From Claveliimonas sp964652805 (GTDB taxonomy: Bacteria > Bacillota > Clostridia > Lachnospirales > Lachnospiraceae): a DNA stretch of 9,649 nt. This document shows positions 6,045-9,649 of this stretch, piece by piece. Numbering within the stretch: position 1 is the stretch's first letter; each line of letters opens with the position of its first letter. The notes beneath the pieces are model-generated. The model was not told the DNA's origin, did no database searches, and saw only the letters and a program-made list of their open reading frames with translations. The stretch covers positions 1 to 9,649 of the forward strand of contig CAZZBJ010000085.1 of assembly GCA_964652805.1 (NCBI GenBank), read 5' to 3'. Position numbers and translations under genes: made by a program.

Positions 6045-7925
6045 ATGCAGATCACGGATTTATGGATCCGAAATTTTAAATCGATCAAAGACATGCATAT
6101 CAGCGGGATTGAAAATGCATTGATCCTGGTGGGAAAAAATGACACGGGGAAGACTGCGGTGCTGGACGCCATCCGCGCAGTGGGAGGCGACTATGAAGTC
6201 CGTGAGGAGGATTTTCAGGAGAATTTTCCCAATATAGAGATCATGGTCACGCTGCAGATCACAGAGACGGATCTGCAGAGGTTTCACAAATATGGGATAA
6301 TCAGTTCCTACCGTAGATATGAAGCGTGGTACAGGGATTTCTGCAAAAAGCTTCCGTCTTTTCAGAACGGGGAGCTTACCTTTGAATATTCTGTCAACCG
6401 GGAAGGAAGGATCCGCTACAGCGACGGACTTGGAAAGAACAACAGTTATATTCCACGGGTTTTTCCTCACATCTATTACATGGATACGGAGCGGGATCTG
6501 GAACGGTTTCAGGATGACCTTCTCATGCTCCAGGAGGATGATCTGCTCAAACAGATGCGGGCGGGGTGCTGCATGTTTGACATGGCAAAGGATTGCAACC
6601 ACTGTTTTTCCTGTATCGGTCTGATCAGCAGGAAGACGCCGGAGGAACTGAACGCTTTTGAGGCGGCAAAACTGTTGGAGTATAAGCTGTATAATCTGAA
6701 CCTGGATACGTTTTCAAGAAGGGTGAATGAGAACTTCCGGAAAAACGGGGGCAGAGATGTGATCCTGTATTCCATGAACCTGGCTGTGGAGAAGACTCTT
6801 GCCGTCACGACGGAGATTCAGAGGGCGGGGCAGAAGGAAAGATATCTGGTTGGTAGCATGGGAAAAGGGATGCGCAGTATCTATATGCTGTCCCTTCTGG
6901 AGACATACGAGGAAGAGGGCAGGAAGAACGCGGATCTGATCCTGGTGGAGGACCCGGAAATCTTCCTCCATCCGAAACTTCAGAGAGTTTCCGGGGATAT
7001 CCTCTACCGGCTGTCAAAGAAGAATCAGGTGATCTTCTCAACTCATTCCCCGAACCTGCTTTCAAATTTCAACAGCAGGCAGATCCGTCAGGTATTCCTG
7101 AATTCAGAGGGATTTCCGGAGGTCCGGGAGAAGACCGACATCAGCGCTGTGCTGGATGATCTTGGCTATTCGGCGAATGACCTGATGAATGTGAATTTTG
7201 TCTTCATCGTAGAAGGAAAACAGGATAAGAGCAGGCTGCCGCTCCTGATCCGAAAATATTATTCGGAGACGTATGACAATGAGGGAAATCTGTCCAGGAT
7301 TGTGATCATCACAACAAACAGCTGCACCAATATCAAGACCTATGCCAATCTGAAATATATGAACCAGGTATACATCAAGGACAATTTCCTCATGATCCGG
7401 GATGGCGACGGGAAAGACAGAGAAGAACTGAAAAGACAGCTCTGCAGTTACTATACCCGCAGGAATGAGGAGGATATAGACCATCTCCCCAGGGTGACGG
7501 AGAAGAATGTGCTCGTCCTTAGATATTACTCATTTGAAAATTATTTCCTGGATCCGAAGGTCATGGCGGAGATCGGGATTCTGGAGTCAGAGGAACAGTT
7601 TTACGAGATCTTCCTGGAAAAGTGGAAGGAGTATCTGTACCGGCTGAAGAGCGGACAGAAGCTTAAGGAAGTGATCGGAAAGGATCTTGAGTCGGAGGCG
7701 GATGTAAAAGAGCATATGGAGGAGATAAAGATCCATATGCGGGGACACAATCTGTATGACATTTTTTACGGCAGGTATAAGCAGGAGGAACAGGAGATAC
7801 TGACCAGATACATCGACGCGGCTCCGAGGGAGGACTTCGCAGATATTCTGGATTCCATCGACCGCTTTATCTATTTTGAGAGCCGTAAGAAGTCTGAGGA
7901 TGGAATGAACGAACAGGAAAATTGA
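6045..7925 (+). CDS. OLD-family ATP-dependent nuclease (AAA/ABC ATPase plus TOPRIM)
   Basis: 626 residues. The N-terminal SMC/RecF-like ATPase begins ITDLWIRNFKSIKDM; Walker A is GKNDTGKT (30-37), an ABC signature-like VGSMGKGMRSI lies at 269-279, Walker B is ADLILVEDPE (296-305) and the H-loop is STHSP with His334. The C-terminal TOPRIM has the catalytic Glu390 in FIVEGKQD and the D-x-D pair Asp453/Asp455 in MIRDGDGKD. This is the layout of OLD nucleases, of which phage P2 Old and GajA of Gabija are characterised members. Unusual is a Cys cluster at 175, 176, 184, 187 and 190 (GCC, then DCNHCFSC) within the ATPase, which could bind metal. No helicase gene follows, so it appears solitary. The ATG lies 5 bases after a 47-codon ORF with no good ribosome binding site. 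The role, defence or DNA maintenance, is inferred. Confidence 0.88.
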   Translation: MQITDLWIRNFKSIKDMHISGIENALILVGKNDTGKTAVLDAIRAVGGDYEVREEDFQENFPNIEIMVTLQITETDLQRFHKYGIISSYRRYEAWYRDFCKKLPSFQNGELTFEYSVNREGRIRYSDGLGKNNSYIPRVFPHIYYMDTERDLERFQDDLLMLQEDDLLKQMRAGCCMFDMAKDCNHCFSCIGLISRKTPEELNAFEAAKLLEYKLYNLNLDTFSRRVNENFRKNGGRDVILYSMNLAVEKTLAVTTEIQRAGQKERYLVGSMGKGMRSIYMLSLLETYEEEGRKNADLILVEDPEIFLHPKLQRVSGDILYRLSKKNQVIFSTHSPNLLSNFNSRQIRQVFLNSEGFPEVREKTDISAVLDDLGYSANDLMNVNFVFIVEGKQDKSRLPLLIRKYYSETYDNEGNLSRIVIITTNSCTNIKTYANLKYMNQVYIKDNFLMIRDGDGKDREELKRQLCSYYTRRNEEDIDHLPRVTEKNVLVLRYYSFENYFLDPKVMAEIGILESEEQFYEIFLEKWKEYLYRLKSGQKLKEVIGKDLESEADVKEHMEEIKIHMRGHNLYDIFYGRYKQEEQEILTRYIDAAPREDFADILDSIDRFIYFESRKKSEDGMNEQEN

Positions 7926-7947
7926 GGAACGGATCAGCTTCCGGGAA

Positions 7948-7953
7948 GGGAGG
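7948..7953 (+). promoter_or_regulatory. Strong orphan Shine-Dalgarno of the decayed surface-protein gene
   Basis: GGGAGG six bases before ATG 7960. It still drives a start, but the frame meets TAG at 7996 after 12 codons (MRGKRKSGRKSA), so the site now serves a broken gene. Confidence 0.55.
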
Positions 7954-7959
7954 AAGGAG

Positions 7960-8498
7960 ATGCGGGGAAAAAGGAAAAGCGGTAGAAAATCTGCCTAGAG
8001 TGTGACGTTAGACTGCGACCTGTGCCTGGCATTCAGCCTGTGTCTGGTATTCAGTCTGTGCCTGGCCTTCATGTCTGGCGTTTCCGGTCAGTGTTTCGGC
8101 AAATTCGGCTCAGAGCGACTGGGATGGGACTTATGCAAACGGGACCATCTCAAAGGACGAAGAATGCCCCGTGATCGTGGAACGGGAACTTCTCACATTC
8201 GACGTATCGGAATTCCCGGAGTCACATTATGAGAGCAGGGAAGCGTTTCTTTCCTACAGCGGAAACGTGTCCTGTGTATATGATCGGCGAACAGCCGGAA
8301 GAACTTCCTGACTGGTATATCTGTGAAAACGAAGCCATGGAGGAGCGTACAGAAGGATCACCTCTTGAAAATCAGGACAGCGACAGCGCAGGAACAGGAT
8401 ATCCGGCGGGATATTTTCTGGCTGTGGCAGTTTTTGTCCTGGCAGCAGGCACAGCGTCGGGAGTTGTTTTGGTAAGACAGAGGAAGAAAAAAAGATGA
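7960..8498 (+). pseudogene. Decayed secreted, membrane-anchored surface protein
   Basis: Pieces of one exported protein survive in three frames. ATG 7960 opens MRGKRKSGRKSA then an in-frame TAG. The same frame continues after it into a hydrophobic signal core, LCLAFSLCLVFSLCLAFM (8020-8073). One extra G near 8086-8087 shifts the frame; removing it gives SGVSVSVSANSAQSDWDG, a signal-peptidase-like site and mature start. The second frame runs through YANGTISKDEECPVIVERE and LLTFDVSEFPESHY to TGA 8309. A third frame from about 8275 carries GEQPEELPDWY, an acidic linker and a C-terminal anchor (YPAGYFLAVAVFVLAAGTA, then a hydrophobic stretch and RQRKKKR). The middle of the ectodomain seems deleted. 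I recall similar ectodomain starts in Lachnospiraceae surface proteins but cannot name the family. Sequencing error could explain one lesion, not all three. Confidence 0.75.
8020..8073 (+). repeat. Three tandem imperfect 18-bp repeats
   Basis: CTGTGCCTGGCATTCAGC, CTGTGTCTGGTATTCAGT and CTGTGCCTGGCCTTCATG lie head to tail at 8020-8037, 8038-8055 and 8056-8073. They differ at two to five positions and encode LCLAFS, LCLVFS and LCLAFM in the signal-peptide core of the decayed surface-protein gene. The 18-base period keeps frame, so expansion or contraction would change the length of the hydrophobic core by six residues. Confidence 0.8.
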
Positions 8499-9445
8499 GC
8501 AAAATGAATATATATGAGAAAAAAGTCGCAGTCGTCGGGATCGGCGGCGTGGGCGGTTATCTGGCGGGAATGCTGGGAGGAGTCCGCCCGCATCTTACCC
8601 TTGCCGCCCGTGGGGGAAGAAGGGATTCTCTTCTGGAGAAAGGACTGGTCCTTCACAGTGACTATAAAGGCGAGATCATGATCCGTCCGGAGCGGGTTGT
8701 CCCTATAGAGGAGATGGGAGAGCAGGATTATATTTTTGTCTGTGTAAAGAACTACTCTCTGGAGGAAGTATGCAGAGAACTTGGGAATGCTGTCACAGAC
8801 GAGACGGTGCTGATCCCGGTCATGAACGGTGCGGATCCTGGGGAGAGGATGAGAAAACTGCTGGGAAAAGGCACAGTAGTGGATTCTCTGATCTATATCG
8901 TGGCGTTTGCAAATGCGGATTATTCTATTACTCAGCAGGGCGATTTTGCAAACTTAAGGATTGGAATCAAGGATGCAGATGAGAAAGAGCAGGGAAAGAT
9001 CGAGGAGGTTTCGGAACTGCTCACTGCTGCGGATATCGATCATAAAGTTGCGGAGGATATCCAGCAGGCAATCTGGAAGAAATATATCCTGAACTGCGCA
9101 TACAATGTGGCAAGCGCTTATTATGACAACAATATCGGACAGCTCCGGAGCGATCCTGTGAAGGCAAAGGAATACGAAGCACTGGTTCGCGAGGCATACG
9201 CGGTTGCCAGGGCAAAAGGCATCAGTGTGGAGCAGAAGGACGTTGATGCGATCCTGCACCGGTTCTATCATGAACTGGCGGATGACGCCACCAGTTCATT
9301 GCAGAGAGACATCAGGGATGGAAAACAGGCGGAGATCGATACGTTCAGCGGATATATTGTCCGGGAAGGAAAACGACTGGGGCTGGATATGCCGGTATCA
9401 GAAAAAATGTACGAAGGACTGTTGAAATATGAGCAAAAAAGATGA
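8495..9445 (+). CDS. panE: Ketopantoate reductase family protein (2-dehydropantoate 2-reductase)
   Basis: 316 residues, normal family length; the family reduces 2-dehydropantoate to pantoate with NADPH for coenzyme A synthesis. The Rossmann nucleotide loop is VAVVGIGGVGGYLAG (11-25). Further family positions are Lys85 in VCVKNYS, Asn111 in PVMNGAD, the likely catalytic Lys195 in AIWKKYILNCAYN with Asn200, and DATSSLQRDIRDGKQAEID (264-282), whose Glu280 matches the substrate-binding Glu of E. coli PanE. The ATG overlaps the stop of the decayed surface gene (ATGA); AGGA at 8481-8484 is 10 bases upstream. A second in-frame ATG at 8504 is a weaker candidate. No pantothenate partners (panB, panC) are in view, so a related 2-oxoacid reductase role is possible. 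Confidence 0.88.
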   Translation: MSKMNIYEKKVAVVGIGGVGGYLAGMLGGVRPHLTLAARGGRRDSLLEKGLVLHSDYKGEIMIRPERVVPIEEMGEQDYIFVCVKNYSLEEVCRELGNAVTDETVLIPVMNGADPGERMRKLLGKGTVVDSLIYIVAFANADYSITQQGDFANLRIGIKDADEKEQGKIEEVSELLTAADIDHKVAEDIQQAIWKKYILNCAYNVASAYYDNNIGQLRSDPVKAKEYEALVREAYAVARAKGISVEQKDVDAILHRFYHELADDATSSLQRDIRDGKQAEIDTFSGYIVREGKRLGLDMPVSEKMYEGLLKYEQKR

Positions 9446-9649
9446 AAAGACAAATGTAATGAGGATACTGGATCAGAAGAAGATCCCGTATAAAAGCTAT
9501 AACTATCTACAGACCGGCGCGGTGAACGGTATGGAGGTGGCACAGGCTCTCGGCGAAGATCCGGGAATGGTGTTCAAGACCCTTGTAACGGTTGGAAAGT
9601 CAAAGACAAACTATGTGTTCGTTGTGCCTGTGAACAAGGAACTGAACCT
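9429..9649 (+). CDS. ybaK: Cys-tRNA(Pro) deacylase YbaK/EbsC family, N-terminal part (3' truncated by window)
   Basis: The first 73 codons of a YbaK-type trans-editing enzyme, which hydrolyses Cys mischarged on tRNA(Pro). Visible family features are KTNVMRILDQKKIPYKSYNY at the N-terminus, GMEVAQALGEDPGMVFKTLV (35-54), which matches the family's conserved helix and Phe-Lys-Thr-Leu, and the strand NYVFVVPVNKELN at the edge. The FKTLV lysine is the conserved active-site region in the YbaK/ProX fold. The start overlaps the end of panE by 17 bases in another frame, suggesting coupling. An AAGGA about 11 bases upstream (9413-9417) may serve as its ribosome binding site. The rest of the gene, about 85 codons by family length, lies beyond the window. 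Confidence 0.9.
   Translation, partial: MSKKDEKTNVMRILDQKKIPYKSYNYLQTGAVNGMEVAQALGEDPGMVFKTLVTVGKSKTNYVFVVPVNKELN

Noticed and set aside
6045..7925. Gabija defence system
   Set aside because: Only the GajA-like nuclease architecture is present; no UvrD/PcrA-like GajB gene follows within the window.
1..9649. CRISPR array, tRNA/rRNA genes, riboswitch, insertion sequence or rho-independent terminator
   Set aside because: I looked for spaced direct repeats, tRNA-like arms, transposase motifs, terminal inverted repeats and GC hairpin plus T-run patterns by eye and found none convincing; a computed scan could still find weak ones.

Overview
The window reads as chromosome from a Gram-positive anaerobe of the Clostridia, most likely a gut Lachnospiraceae. 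This is an inference from protein flavour (an anaerobic-type cobalamin gene set, a DUF6506-like protein, a decayed Lachnospiraceae-like surface protein), purine-rich Shine-Dalgarno sites and dense same-strand packing. Every gene I can support is on the + strand. Two 10-base N runs lie inside coding genes and look like assembly joins, so this is probably draft or metagenome-derived sequence.

Region 1 (1-4282) is the end of a cobalamin (B12) operon: the C-terminus of a CbiT-type precorrin methylase, cbiA (cobyrinate a,c-diamide synthase), cobT (nicotinate-nucleotide:DMB phosphoribosyltransferase), cobS (cobalamin synthase) and a cobC-like alpha-ribazole phosphatase. Genes overlap or lie within about 15 bases of each other. 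cbiA and cobC appear frameshifted only because of the N runs. Both can be rebuilt into intact proteins of 493 and 200 residues. Together these genes carry a late corrin-ring methylation, a/c side-chain amidation, activation of the lower ligand, and final assembly of the cofactor. cobU, cbiP and cbiB are not in the window, nor is the expected cobalamin riboswitch, which would lie upstream.

Region 2 (4283-6039) holds small accessory genes: a membrane-anchored DUF3221-like protein, a 59-residue predicted lipoprotein, a GNAT acetyltransferase, a DUF6506-like protein, and two mini-ORFs of 30 and 47 residues that look membrane-associated.

Region 3 (6045-7925) is a 626-residue OLD-family protein, an ABC-type ATPase fused to a C-terminal TOPRIM nuclease domain, with an unusual cysteine cluster inside the ATPase half. 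No UvrD-like helicase follows it, so it is not a Gabija pair as seen here. It is the best candidate in the window for a defence-type function.

Region 4 (7926-8498) is a decayed cell-surface protein gene. A strong ribosome binding site, signal peptide, conserved ectodomain start and C-terminal membrane anchor survive, but an in-frame stop, a one-base frameshift and an apparent large internal deletion separate them. Region 5 (8495-9649) holds panE-like ketopantoate reductase, overlapped by the start of a YbaK/EbsC-type Cys-tRNA(Pro) deacylase that runs off the window.
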